Assembly (NCBI RefSeq): GCF_011064615.1
Contig: NZ_JAALJH010000018.1
Coordinates: 1 to 64,000 of the forward strand
DNA from: Aquisphaera insulae
GTDB taxonomy: Bacteria > Planctomycetota > Planctomycetia > Isosphaerales > Isosphaeraceae
Direction: 5' to 3'
DNA length: 64,000 bases
In this document: one piece after another, positions 9,072 through 17,589 of the stretch
How positions within the stretch are numbered: position 1 is the first letter of the stretch
Layout of the letters: each line of letters begins with the position of its first letter
The notes under the pieces: generated by a model
Seen by the model: the letters and a program-made list of their open reading frames with translations, nothing else
Told to the model about the DNA's origin: nothing
Databases searched by the model: none
Program-made: the position numbers and the translations under genes

Positions 9072-9632
9072 TCAGGCAACGTCCGGGCGGCGTGCGGCCT
9101 CGAGGGTCTCCGCCAGCTCTTCCGGGCGCTGGCTGCCGATCAGGAGCTTCGTGCCGTCGGCCAGCTCGAGGCGGACGCCGCGGTTGCCGCGGGCGTTGAG
9201 GGCGCGCTCGCCATTGCGGCCGGCGCGGATGCCCCAGCCGCCGTAGTCGGCGATCGGCCGGTACTCGACGACCTGGTGGCGGACGATGCCGGAGACCTGG
9301 ATCGCCCGGCGATAGATCGGGATCCAGCCGAACCAGACCCGGAGCTCGTCGGGCGTGACCTCGGTCGTCATCCGCAGGAGCGCCAGGACCAGCAGCAGCG
9401 GCATCGCCACCGCCGGCAGCAGGCAGAGGAGGAACTCGAGCGACGCCTTGTGCGAGAGCAGGGTGGCGACCGGTGCCCATTGCCGGGCGAACCAGAGCAT
9501 GCCGATGCCGGCGGCCAGCTCGGCCGCGGCGATGAAGGCGTAGACGCGCCAGTCGAAGTACTGCTCCTCGTGGAAGACGGTCGCAGCGGGTTGCAACGTC
9601 GCCACGGTGGACACGCTCAGGCACCTCCCCAT
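9072..9632 (-). CDS. Hypothetical two-helix membrane protein
   Basis: A 186-residue protein not recognised as a named family. It has two long hydrophobic segments (about 31-50 and 66-88) and a C-terminal beta-rich region resembling the PH-like bacterial membrane proteins: MTTEVTPDELRVWFGWIPIYRRAI, then GNRGVRLELADGTKLLIGSQRPEELA. That final block (LELxDGxxxLIGSQRPxEL) is typical of conserved uncharacterised planctomycete membrane proteins. The start overlaps the end of the upstream TIM-barrel gene by 16 bp, so the two are probably co-translated. No function is assigned. Confidence 0.7.
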   Translation of the reverse strand: MGRCLSVSTVATLQPAATVFHEEQYFDWRVYAFIAAAELAAGIGMLWFARQWAPVATLLSHKASLEFLLCLLPAVAMPLLLVLALLRMTTEVTPDELRVWFGWIPIYRRAIQVSGIVRHQVVEYRPIADYGGWGIRAGRNGERALNARGNRGVRLELADGTKLLIGSQRPEELAETLEAARRPDVA

Positions 9633-10459
9633 GGGGCCGATTCGTCGTTCCAGCGGCCGAGGACGCGGCGGATGGCCTGGTGGCCGAGGTCGGCCACGCG
9701 GTCGGCCGGCACCTGCCAGAGCTGCGGGTTGAACAGCTCCAGCGAGACGCCCCCGTCGTAGCCGATCGCCCCCAGGTGATCGAAGATCGGGCCGATCTGG
9801 AAGTCGCCCTCGCCGGGGAAGACCCGGTCGCCGTCGCCGGCGAGCTCGCGGGGCGTGCCGCTGACGTCGCAGGCCTGGACCCAGGCGAGGTTGTCCCGGG
9901 TCAGGAACCCGAGGTCCTCGAACTTGCTGGGCCCGGTGTAGTAGTGGAAAAGATCCAGGCAGACGCCCAGGTTGGCGGCGCCGGACTCGGCGACCAGCGC
10001 CAGGGCGGTGTCCAGGCTGGCGCAGAACCCGCTGGACTTCTGGAACTCGAGCGCCAGGCGGATGCCCGACGAACCGGCCAGCGCGGCGGCCTCGGCGAGC
10101 GACGCGGCGGCGCGGCCGTAGTCCTCCGCGGCGGGCTCTCGCACGAAGTCGGCCGCCACGATCAGGAGCGGGACTCCCAGCTCCCCGAGGATCGCCAGTC
10201 GCCGGGCGAAGTGGTCCCAGTGCGCCCGGCGTTCCTCGCCCCTGGAGACCAGGAGCCCCCCCTGCCCCGCCGCGGCCTCGGCCCGCAGGCCCTCGGCGTG
10301 CAGGCGGGCGCGGAGGTCGGACACGGCGTGCGACTCGAGGAAGGTCTCCAGCTTCGTGAGCCAGAGCTCGACGGACCGCCAGCCTGCTCGCGCGATGGCC
10401 GGCAGGTCGTCCTCCAGAGGAGTGCTCAGGGTCGTGGCCAGGCTGATGCAGGGCTTCAT
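9617..10459 (-). CDS. Sugar phosphate isomerase/epimerase (xylose isomerase-like TIM barrel)
   Basis: A 280-residue cytoplasmic TIM-barrel protein of the AP endonuclease 2/IolE/hexulose isomerase superfamily. It shows the expected metal-ligand strands: LALEFQ (Glu near 162), VCLDLFHYY (Asp and His near 194-197), DVSG, GEGDFQIGPIF and VSLELFN (Glu near 253). Such proteins isomerise or epimerise small sugars; substrate is not predictable here. ATG at 10459. It follows the glycyl-tRNA synthetase gene by 28 bp and overlaps the downstream membrane-protein gene, suggesting one transcript. Confidence 0.85.
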   Translation of the reverse strand: MKPCISLATTLSTPLEDDLPAIARAGWRSVELWLTKLETFLESHAVSDLRARLHAEGLRAEAAAGQGGLLVSRGEERRAHWDHFARRLAILGELGVPLLIVAADFVREPAAEDYGRAAASLAEAAALAGSSGIRLALEFQKSSGFCASLDTALALVAESGAANLGVCLDLFHYYTGPSKFEDLGFLTRDNLAWVQACDVSGTPRELAGDGDRVFPGEGDFQIGPIFDHLGAIGYDGGVSLELFNPQLWQVPADRVADLGHQAIRRVLGRWNDESAPWGGA

Positions 10460-10487
10460 GGGTTCGCGTCGATCGCTCGGGGTGGGA

Positions 10488-12050
10488 TCAGCCGGCCTGC
10501 TCGCCCGCCTCGCCGGCCGGCGGCGCCGGGTCTCCCGCGGGGATGGCCTTGCCGTCCAGAAGGTCGCGGATCGCCGCCGTGATGCCCGCCGCGGGGACCC
10601 GCCACTGGCGGCAGCTATCGCGGTCGCGGAGGGTGACGGTGTCGTCGGTCAGGCTCTGGCTGTCCACCGTGATGCAGTACGGCGTCCCGGCCTCGTCCTG
10701 GCGGCGGTAGCGGCGGCCGATGGCCCCCTTCTCGTCGTAGAAGACCGAGAACTGGCGGCGGAGGTCGTCGTGGATCGCCCGGGCCTTCTCCGGCATGCCG
10801 TCGCGCTTCACCAGCGGGAAGATCGCCGCCTTCACCGGGGCGATCCGCGGGTGGAACTTGAGGACGGTCCGCGCCTCGCCGCCGACCTGGTCCTCGGTAT
10901 ACGCCTCGCAGAGGAAGGCCAGGGTCGCGCGGTCGGCGCCGGCGGAGGGCTCGATCACGTGGGGGACGAACCGCTCCTTCTTCTCCTCGTCGAAGTAGCT
11001 CAGGTCCTTGCCGCTGAACTTCTGGTGCTGGGTCAGGTCGTAGTCGCCGCGGTGGGCGATCCCCTCCAGCTCGCTGACGCCGAACGGGAACGAGTACTCG
11101 ATGTCGGCCGTGGCCGTCGAGTAGAAGGCCAGCTCCTCCGCGTCGTGGTCGCGGAGCCGGAGCCGGTCGGACCGGAGGCCGAGGTCCACGTACCACTGGA
11201 ACCGGGCCTTCCGCCAGTAGGCGTACCACTCCTTCGCCTCGTCGGGCCGGCAGAAGAACTCAATCTCCATCTGCTCGAACTCGCGGGAGCGGAACGTGAA
11301 GTTGCGAGGGTTGATCTCGTTGCGGAAGCTCTTGCCGACCTGAGCGATGCCGAACGGCAGCTTCACCCGGCCGGTGTCCACCACGTTCTTGAAATTCGCG
11401 AAGATCCCCTGGGCCGTCTCGGGCCGGAGGTAGGCGACGTTCGAGTCGCTCTCGAGCGCCCCGACGAAGGTCTTGAACATGAGGTTGAACGACCGCGGCT
11501 CGGTGAGCGTGCCGGCCTCGTCCGTGGAGGGGCCGATGACCTTGATGCGGTCGGCCTCGGCCACCTGCATGAAGGGGATCACCGTCGGGGCGTCCGTGGG
11601 CTTGCCGAATTTCCTGGCGAGCTTCCCGGCCTTCTTCTCCGGCCCCTCCGCCGCCTCCTCGGGCGACGAGCCGAGGCCGGCGAGCCAGGCCTCGGTCGGC
11701 TCCCCCTTCTGGTTCACGGCCGGGAAGAGGTAGGCGAAGACATAGAGCTGGTCGGCCCGATAGCGCTCCTTCGTGGCCCGGCAATCGACCATGGGGTCGC
11801 TGAAGCCGCCGACGTGGCCGGACGCCTCCCAGACCCGGGGATTCATGATGATCGAGCAGTCCAGGCCGACCATGTCGTCGCGCATCTGGACGTTGTCGCG
11901 CCACCAGGCTTCCTTGATGTTCCGCTTCAGCTCGACCCCGAGCGGGCCGTAGTCCCAGAAGCCGTTGATGCCGCCGTAGATCTCGCTCGAGGGGAAGATG
12001 ATGCCCCTGCGCTTGCAGAGCGAGACCAGCTTGTCCATTCCCACGTCCAT
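10488..12050 (-). CDS. glyQS: Glycine--tRNA ligase (single-chain, class II)
   Basis: A 520-residue glycyl-tRNA synthetase of the alpha2 type, charging tRNA-Gly in the cytoplasm. It starts MDVGMDKLVSLCKRRGIIFPS and has the family markers SEIYGGINGFWDYGPLGVELK, the class II motif 2 region (SFRNEINPRNFTFRSREFEQMEIEFF) and the later SAGADRATLAFL motif 3 region, followed by the anticodon-binding domain to the C-terminus. This differs from the alpha2beta2 enzyme of E. coli and matches the type found in planctomycetes. An insertion around residues 100-140 is acidic/basic and variable in the family. The preceding gene on the strand is comB. Confidence 0.95.
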   Translation of the reverse strand: MDVGMDKLVSLCKRRGIIFPSSEIYGGINGFWDYGPLGVELKRNIKEAWWRDNVQMRDDMVGLDCSIIMNPRVWEASGHVGGFSDPMVDCRATKERYRADQLYVFAYLFPAVNQKGEPTEAWLAGLGSSPEEAAEGPEKKAGKLARKFGKPTDAPTVIPFMQVAEADRIKVIGPSTDEAGTLTEPRSFNLMFKTFVGALESDSNVAYLRPETAQGIFANFKNVVDTGRVKLPFGIAQVGKSFRNEINPRNFTFRSREFEQMEIEFFCRPDEAKEWYAYWRKARFQWYVDLGLRSDRLRLRDHDAEELAFYSTATADIEYSFPFGVSELEGIAHRGDYDLTQHQKFSGKDLSYFDEEKKERFVPHVIEPSAGADRATLAFLCEAYTEDQVGGEARTVLKFHPRIAPVKAAIFPLVKRDGMPEKARAIHDDLRRQFSVFYDEKGAIGRRYRRQDEAGTPYCITVDSQSLTDDTVTLRDRDSCRQWRVPAAGITAAIRDLLDGKAIPAGDPAPPAGEAGEQAG

Positions 12051-12152
12051 GGAGCCGTCCTGCCTCTCGATGCCGCCTCTCGCTGCAGCTTGTTAGTAAA
12101 GATATCGATCCCGCCCGGGGCCGTCCGCGAGGGCCCGGTCGGGTGCGCCGGA

Positions 12153-12944
12153 TCACGTCAGGGCCAAGATCCGGAGCGGGTCGCGCCTCAGCTCGGCGAC
12201 GACCTGGAAGCCGGGCCGGTTCAGCCGGGCGGCGTCCGCGACGTCCGCCGCGAGCCCCAACTCTACCACGCGTCGGCCCCCCTGTCCCCGGGTCAGGTAG
12301 CGGACCAGGGGCTCGTTCCCGCCGGGGCGGGTCCGCGACCGATCCGCCTCGCCGGTCGCCCAGATCGATTCCTCGACGCGGGCCCAGAGCCCAGCGGCGA
12401 TCTCGGCCTCGTCGTTGCCCAGCGAATGGCCGAGGTCCCGGAAGTGCCGGGCGAACGACCCGGCGAGGAGCGTATCCTCGTAGCTGATCGCCCCCTCGGT
12501 CCCGGCGCAGACGATGTGGATGGGCTTCTCCTCGTGGAGCAGCCGCTGCGCCGTGGCGGCGAAGTTCACGAACGAGCCGACGACCACGGGCTCCGCGTCG
12601 AGCGCCGCCAGGATCGCCCGCGTGCCGTTCGTCGTGGTGATGACCATGGTCTTGCCGGCGCAGATCTCGGCCGTGCACTGCCCGGGCGAGTTCCCCAGGT
12701 CGAAGCCCGGGATCGGCACGCCATGGCGCTCGCCGGCCAGGATCGCCGTCCCCGGCGGCATGGCCGCGGCCAGCGCCTTGGCCTCCTCGATCTCCCCGCA
12801 CGGGATGACCTCGCGGCAGCCGGCGACCAGGGCGTGCACGATCATCGTCGAGGCGCGGAGGACGTCGATCACGACGGCTATCCCCCCGCGCAAGGCATCG
12901 CGCGGGATCAGGCTTGGTAGCGAATGGACGTGGACCGTGGACAT
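12153..12944 (-). CDS. comB: 2-phosphosulfolactate phosphatase
   Basis: A 263-residue ComB-family protein, which hydrolyses 2-phosphosulfolactate to sulfolactate in coenzyme M biosynthesis in archaea; in bacteria the family is widespread and its role is less certain. Family blocks are IAVVIDVLRASTMIVHAL, VIPCGEIEEAKALA, AGERHGVPIPGFDLGNSP and MVITTTNGTRAI. An ATG at 12944 with GCAGGAG 11 bp upstream is preferred over the longer frame start at 13001. No comA, comC or other sulfolactate genes are nearby. Lies between the DUF190 gene and glyQS, with gaps of 93 and 102 bp. Confidence 0.85.
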   Translation of the reverse strand: MSTVHVHSLPSLIPRDALRGGIAVVIDVLRASTMIVHALVAGCREVIPCGEIEEAKALAAAMPPGTAILAGERHGVPIPGFDLGNSPGQCTAEICAGKTMVITTTNGTRAILAALDAEPVVVGSFVNFAATAQRLLHEEKPIHIVCAGTEGAISYEDTLLAGSFARHFRDLGHSLGNDEAEIAAGLWARVEESIWATGEADRSRTRPGGNEPLVRYLTRGQGGRRVVELGLAADVADAARLNRPGFQVVAELRRDPLRILALT

Positions 12945-13037
12945 TCGGACGGATCTCCTGCGGGACTTGGACGCCGCCGCGATTATCGCACAGCGGAGCA
13001 TCCATGAGGAGTGCCCGGCGACCGTCGCCCGGTCGGA

Positions 13038-13772
13038 TCAGGCCCGCGAGGCGTGGGGGCCATGCTTCACGACCCGGACATCCTGGACCACGATCAGGCC
13101 GCCGTCCACCATCTCCGCCAGGATCGGGAGGACCTCCGCGATCCGCTCCGGCCGGTCGATGATCTCCACCTTCTCGGGCACGTCAGAGGAGAGCCCGAGC
13201 AGGCTCGCCCGGTGGATGATGGAATGGCGCCCGAACCCCATCACGCCCAGGCTGGCCGTGGCGCCGGCGATTCCCAGCTCTCGGCAGCGGAGGACGATCG
13301 CCGCGGCCAGGTTGCGGCCGTCGCGCGTGTCGGCGTTCCCGATGTAGATGGTGACGCGCCGGGCGATGTCGTCGAGTGCCATCGCGAGAGCTCCTGGGCC
13401 CGGCCCGGTCGACGGGCTCGACTCGCCGTCGGCCCCGGCACGGGCGTGGTGGGAATAGGCGACGACGCGGACCGGCTCGACGACGGCCAGGCCGCCCGGC
13501 TCCATCGAGCCGAGATCGGCCAGGAACGATTCGATCCGGTCGCGGCCGTCGACGATCTCGATGACGACGGGGATGTCGATGGCCTGATACTCGCTCCGGG
13601 CGTCGCGGAGCTTCCGGTCGGCCCCGTAGCTCAGGTCGACGAGGAAGACCGACGCCCCGGCGAGCCGGAGCGATCGGGCGGCCTCCACGACGGCGCTGTA
13701 GCAGGGCTTGCCGCGCCATCGATGGCTCGCGTTCATGTGCAGGCTCAGCCGTGCGGCGTCCGACGGGATCAT
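13038..13772 (-). CDS. Tandem DUF190 protein
   Basis: A 244-residue soluble protein made of two DUF190 units. Unit one (about 6-112) has HRWRGKPCYSAVVEAAR and unit two (about 137-240) has the better conserved GNADTRDGRNLA, GVMGFGRHSIIHRASLLGLS and VEIIDRPERIAEVLPIL. They are joined by a Ser/Pro/Gly linker. DUF190 proteins resemble PII-like regulators in fold and commonly accompany FluC fluoride channels. Here the gene follows fluC by 16 bp, so it is probably a fluoride-response partner. The first unit is divergent and lacks the GFG core, so it may have lost ligand binding (inference). Confidence 0.85.
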   Translation of the reverse strand: MIPSDAARLSLHMNASHRWRGKPCYSAVVEAARSLRLAGASVFLVDLSYGADRKLRDARSEYQAIDIPVVIEIVDGRDRIESFLADLGSMEPGGLAVVEPVRVVAYSHHARAGADGESSPSTGPGPGALAMALDDIARRVTIYIGNADTRDGRNLAAAIVLRCRELGIAGATASLGVMGFGRHSIIHRASLLGLSSDVPEKVEIIDRPERIAEVLPILAEMVDGGLIVVQDVRVVKHGPHASRA

Positions 13773-13788
13773 GGCGGTATCCTCCGTC

Positions 13789-14319
13789 CTAGCCGGGACC
13801 CCTCTCGGCCGTCTCGCTGGTCAGGATGTCGGGCGGCAGCTCGAGGTCCGGAGATCCGTCCGTCTCGAGGGCGAGCCGCAGGTCCTCCGCCGGGATGGCC
13901 GCCCCCGGCGACGCCCCGGGGACGGCCGGCTCGGCCGCCGCGATCAGCACGTCACGGGCCAGGACGATCCCGAGGAACGCGGCCAGGACGCCGAGGACGA
14001 CGCTGCCGATGACGTTCGCCAGCGCCGTGAACGACTCGCCGCGCTCCCAGAGGGTCACCGACTCGAACGCGAACGTGGAGAACGTCGTGTAGCCACCCAG
14101 GAACCCGGTCAGCACCGCGAGCCGGGCGTGCGGATGCGGCAGCCAACGGGCCATCGCCATCGACAGGAAGCCGATGGCGAACGAGCCGCTGACGTTGATC
14201 ACGAAGGTCGCCCAGTGGGACGCCGCCCACCGGCTGATCAGGACCCCCAGCCAGTAGCGGGCGTTCACGCCCAGGATGCCGCCCAGGGACAGTACCGCGA
14301 TCCGGACCAGGATCTCCAC
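13789..14319 (-). CDS. fluC: Fluoride ion channel FluC/CrcB
   Basis: A membrane protein of about 176 residues. The first 125 residues hold four helices with the FluC signatures GGILGVNARYWLG, FVINVSGSFAIGF (Asn of the pore) and TGFLGGYTTFSTFAFE (the Phe-box and polar track). Dual-topology dimers export fluoride. The C-terminal 50 residues are an extra acidic, disordered tail. A GTG at 14325 is also possible, but the GTG at 14319 has GGGAG at proper spacing. Together with the downstream DUF190 gene this forms a fluoride-resistance pair. I looked for a fluoride riboswitch upstream and could not support one. Confidence 0.9.
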   Translation of the reverse strand: MEILVRIAVLSLGGILGVNARYWLGVLISRWAASHWATFVINVSGSFAIGFLSMAMARWLPHPHARLAVLTGFLGGYTTFSTFAFESVTLWERGESFTALANVIGSVVLGVLAAFLGIVLARDVLIAAAEPAVPGASPGAAIPAEDLRLALETDGSPDLELPPDILTSETAERGPG

Positions 14320-14473
14320 ACGCACCTCCCGCCGTCGTCGTCCGGCCGGTCCATTGTCCCGCCCTCGTCCGGGCCGTCAATGGCGGCGTCCCCCGATCGG
14401 TTGCCCATCGGGCAGGATCGAGCATACAATCGCCCGCTGGATGTCCCGTCCCCCCGCCCCGGAGCCCTACATC

Positions 14474-15556
14474 ATGACGTGTGCGATTTTGTTGATGGCA
14501 TCCCTGCTGCCGGCCCAGGTCACGGATGCGGGCAAGCCCGGCGGATCCGACAAGGTCTTCGTCGGCTACCTCTTCGGGCCGGTCAAGGACATCGATTACT
14601 CGCTGTATACCCACCTTTGCCATGCGTTCCTGACGGCCGACGGCGACGGCAAGCTGAAGCAGGCGCGGAACGTCCCCAGCCGCGACCTGACCACCCAGGC
14701 CCACGCGGCCGGCGTCAAGGTGCTGATCTCCGCCGGGGGATGGGGCTGGGACAAGCAGTTCGCGGAGATCGTCGCCAGCAAGGAGGCGGAAGACCGCTAC
14801 GTCCAGGCCGTGCTGGCGATGGTCCGCGAGTACGATTACGACGGCATCGACCTCGACTGGGAATACCCCGACACCGACGCGGAGGTCCCCGGCTTCGAGC
14901 GGCTCACTCGCCGGCTCCGCGCCGGGGTGGACGCGATCGGCAAGGACAAGGGCCGCAAGATGTTCATCACCATGGCCCTGTCCTCCAATCCCGGCACGAT
15001 CCGCTGGCTCTCGACCGCCTTCCTGGTCGAGACCATGGACTGGATCAACGTCATGACCTATGACTACACGGGCGACTGGACCGATTACGCCGGCCACCAG
15101 TCCCCCCTCTTCGGCTCGTCGAAGCAGCCCGGCAAGCCGCGGTCCACGGCGCAGACGATCGAGTACATGCTGAATGACCGCAAGGTCCCGGCCGACCGCA
15201 TCGCCCTGGGCATCCCGCTCTACGGCCGCGGATTCTCGGTCGCCGAGCCCTATGCCTCCACCAAGGGCGCACCGAAGGTCCGCCTCCCCGGGGGCTCCTA
15301 CCGCGGCCTCGCCGAGCTCCCCGGCAAGGGCTGGAAACGCGTCTGGGACGACGAGACGAAGAACCCGTGGCTGCTGTCCCCCGACCACAAGGCCGTCATC
15401 GGCTACGACGACGCCGAGTCGGTCGAGCTGAAGGCGAAGTGGGCCCGCGAGAAGAACCTCCGCGGCGTCTTCTTCTGGCAGGTCCACGGCGACCGCATGC
15501 CCGACGGCTCCAACCCGCTCCAGAAGGCCGCGCGGAAGGGGTTGTTTGGCGGTTGA
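14474..15556 (+). CDS. Glycoside hydrolase family 18 (chitinase-like), secreted
   Basis: A 360-residue single-domain GH18 enzyme. A short hydrophobic leader (MTCAILLMASLLPAQV) suggests export. The catalytic DxxDxDxE motif is intact as DGIDLDWEYP, with the acid/base Glu at residue 130. Later barrel strands are recognisable: FITMALSSN, DWINVMTYDYTGDW, LGIPLYGRGF and GVFFWQVHGD (the conserved Trp). GH18 enzymes cleave beta-1,4-GlcNAc linkages in chitin or peptidoglycan-like polymers by substrate-assisted catalysis. The frame is open further upstream (14276), but the ATG at 14474 starts the export signal. No chitin-binding module is present. Confidence 0.9.
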   Translation: MTCAILLMASLLPAQVTDAGKPGGSDKVFVGYLFGPVKDIDYSLYTHLCHAFLTADGDGKLKQARNVPSRDLTTQAHAAGVKVLISAGGWGWDKQFAEIVASKEAEDRYVQAVLAMVREYDYDGIDLDWEYPDTDAEVPGFERLTRRLRAGVDAIGKDKGRKMFITMALSSNPGTIRWLSTAFLVETMDWINVMTYDYTGDWTDYAGHQSPLFGSSKQPGKPRSTAQTIEYMLNDRKVPADRIALGIPLYGRGFSVAEPYASTKGAPKVRLPGGSYRGLAELPGKGWKRVWDDETKNPWLLSPDHKAVIGYDDAESVELKAKWAREKNLRGVFFWQVHGDRMPDGSNPLQKAARKGLFGG

Positions 15557-15696
15557 TTTGGTCCCGCGGCCTGGGTATCGAGACAGGATGAGCGGCCATA
15601 CGCCCGCTCCATCGCGACGAGCCGACCACGCCCGCTGATGATTCGCGAAAGAGACAGCCGGGGTAGTCCCCTTGTTTCCGTGGAAAATCGGGTGCT

Positions 15697-17007
15697 ATGG
15701 TCGATGGATCTCACGATTCTGACCAGGCACGGACCCCCATGGGTTCCCGGCCCCGTCGCCCCAACGACCCTCCAGGTGTGATTTTTCGAATGAAGGACGT
15801 GAGACCGGCAACGATTGAGTCTCAGGCGCCCCCCGCTCCCGATAGCTCCTTGAAGGACGAGGCCCCGCCGCGAGGGGTCATCCGCCACGTCCCTGCTCTT
15901 GACGGTGTTCGCACGATCGCGATCGGTGCCGTCATGGGATACCACGCGGGAGTGCCCGGTCTGCAACTGGGATGGCTGGGGGTCGACCTGTTTTTCGTCC
16001 TCAGTGGATTTCTGATCACGACCTTGCTTCTCGAAGAGCGCTCTCGGACCGGCACGATCAGTTTGCCAAGGTTCTGGGGACGGCGTTTCCTGAGGCTGAT
16101 GCCCGCTTACATGCTGTATGCGGCAGGGCTGACCCTGGCGATGCTTGTCTTCCACGTCGGGACGCTCCAGACGAGCCATGGATGGTCGCCGGCGGATCTC
16201 ATCCGCGCGATCTGGCTGTACTATTACAACTATTTGCCGGTTTCCGACATCTGGTCGTATCAGCATCTTGCGGCGCATCTCTGGTCGCTGGCCGTTGAGG
16301 AGCAGTTCTACCTCGTCTGGCCAATCCTCCTGGTTCTGGGTTTGCGGCTGGGCGTCGCGGAAGCGATGGCCTGGGGACTGGCCCTGGCTATTGCGGCCAA
16401 CGCCTTGCTCAGCGATCGCTACGAGTTCAACAGGTTGGAGTTTCGAGGCCTGGCGATGGTGCTTGGCTGCGCCTTCGCGATCCGGCTTTACCGCGATCCG
16501 ATCCTCGCTCGCATCGTGAGTCGGCCGATCGTCGTCGGAGGCGCCGCGGTGATGGCGGTGGTGATCATGGCGGCGGCGACCTTTGGACAAACGCGTGGCG
16601 TCCTTCCGCAGGGCTGGGGTGTGCTGAGATGGCTCTCTCCCGCATTCTGCCCCGTGCTGGCGGCGTTTATCGGCGGTCTTTGGTACGGGGCAGATGGGTT
16701 CCTTCCCCGACTTCTCAGTCTGCGACCGCTGCAGTATCTGGGACGGATCTCATACGGCCTTTACCTCTATCACATCCTCGTCCAGTACATGGTCTGGCAT
16801 GTAATCCTAACAGGCTTTTCGTCCTGGAACCCCTATATTCGCTACGGCTTACGCCTCGCCGTCTACGCGGGGCTCACGGTCGCGATCGCCTCGTTGAGCT
16901 ATCGCCTCGTTGAGATCCCCTTCCTACGCCTGAAGTCTCGCCTCGAGCCGCGTCCTGCGCCCATGCGGCCGGAGAGGCCCGCGGTGCTGATCGCTGAGTC
17001 CGGCTGA
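15697..17007 (+). CDS. Acyltransferase 3 family protein (OafA/YrhL-like)
   Basis: A 436-residue polytopic membrane protein with about ten helices from residue 70 onward. Family markers are VPALDGVRTIAIGAVMGYHAG (with the catalytic-type His), GVDLFFVLSGFLIT, RRFLRLMPAYM, LWSLAVEEQFYLVWPILL, and the late ISYGLYLYHILVQ helix. Such enzymes O-acylate sugars in surface polysaccharides or peptidoglycan. The N-terminus is uncertain: starts at 15697, 15738 and 15790 are all possible and none has a clear Shine-Dalgarno. GC content is lower than in neighbouring genes. Confidence 0.85.
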   Translation: MVDGSHDSDQARTPMGSRPRRPNDPPGVIFRMKDVRPATIESQAPPAPDSSLKDEAPPRGVIRHVPALDGVRTIAIGAVMGYHAGVPGLQLGWLGVDLFFVLSGFLITTLLLEERSRTGTISLPRFWGRRFLRLMPAYMLYAAGLTLAMLVFHVGTLQTSHGWSPADLIRAIWLYYYNYLPVSDIWSYQHLAAHLWSLAVEEQFYLVWPILLVLGLRLGVAEAMAWGLALAIAANALLSDRYEFNRLEFRGLAMVLGCAFAIRLYRDPILARIVSRPIVVGGAAVMAVVIMAAATFGQTRGVLPQGWGVLRWLSPAFCPVLAAFIGGLWYGADGFLPRLLSLRPLQYLGRISYGLYLYHILVQYMVWHVILTGFSSWNPYIRYGLRLAVYAGLTVAIASLSYRLVEIPFLRLKSRLEPRPAPMRPERPAVLIAESG

Positions 17008-17059
17008 GCAGGTTCGCAGGCGAGGGGATCCCCGTGCCATGGTCCACGTGCCTTGAAGC

Positions 17060-17265
17060 CTGGAGCGAGGACCGGATCGTCGCGGAGGGCCTGATGGTCG
17101 TTGAGGTCCTCGTAGCCCAGGGCGATGGCGATGATCCGCCGAGCGATGAGGGCCCGCTGCTCGTGGACGATGAACCGGGGATCGCGCGGGTCGGGGATGA
17201 CCGCGTCGATGGCGCCGAAGAGTCCGGTTCGTTCGGCGACCTCGCGGAGCAGGAGGGCGCCGTCT
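17060..17265 (-). pseudogene. IS1380-family transposase, N-terminal fragment
   Basis: Translation of the reverse strand in the frame beginning near 17265 gives GDGALLLREVAERTGLFGAI, then DAVIPDPRDPRFIVHEQRAL and IARRIIAIALGYEDLNDHQA, ending LRDDPVLAPGFK near 17060. This is the N-terminus of an IS1380-type DDE transposase (the DPRDPR, HEQRALIARRI and GYEDLNDH blocks are diagnostic). The rest of the transposase and its catalytic DDE residues are missing, and no terminal inverted repeats are visible. It directly follows the DUF433-like fragment on the same strand. It cannot be active. Confidence 0.8.
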
Positions 17266-17527
17266 CCGCAGCGTGGTGGAGGGCTGCCCGGATGTCCGCC
17301 TCGGCGAGACCCGGATCACTCCGAAAGATCTCGTCCCGGCTCCCGCCCCCGGCAAGGATCTCGAGCAGGGATTCGACGGCGATGCGCGTTCCCCGGATGG
17401 CCGGCTCGACTGTCAGGATCGCGGAGTCGACCGCAATTCGGTCTTGCCCATGATGGCCTCCCGAACTCCAAGCGCAGAAAGCCGAAGGTCGCCGAGGATC
17501 GATATTCGTTGTGCGCTTGCAGTCCAC
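17258..17527 (-). pseudogene. DUF433 antitoxin-like fragment
   Basis: About 50 residues in this frame match the DUF433 family: AILTVEPAIRGTRIAVESLL then EILAGGGSRDEIFRSDPGL and AEADIRAALHHAAE. DUF433 is the antitoxin-like helix-turn-helix partner of DUF5615 PIN-like proteins. No DUF5615 partner is found; the frame instead runs into the IS1380 remnant, giving an artificial 217-residue open frame. The start is unclear. It looks like a toxin-antitoxin pair that lost its second gene, but an intact small stand-alone protein cannot be excluded. Confidence 0.6.
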
Positions 17528-17589
17528 GCAGTCTATAGTCTGACGTAGGCCCCTGCGTTCTGTCCACGATCCTGGTAGAGGAAGTGTTC

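Noticed and set aside
14320-14450. Possible fluoride riboswitch upstream of fluC
   Set aside because: The reverse strand contains GCCCGATGGGCAACCGATC but not the conserved pseudoknot and downstream elements of the crcB RNA motif; a covariance search would be decisive.
16874-17527. Single intact 217-residue protein
   Set aside because: Only the first part matches DUF433. The rest is out of frame with the IS1380 transposase coding, so the full frame is an artefact.
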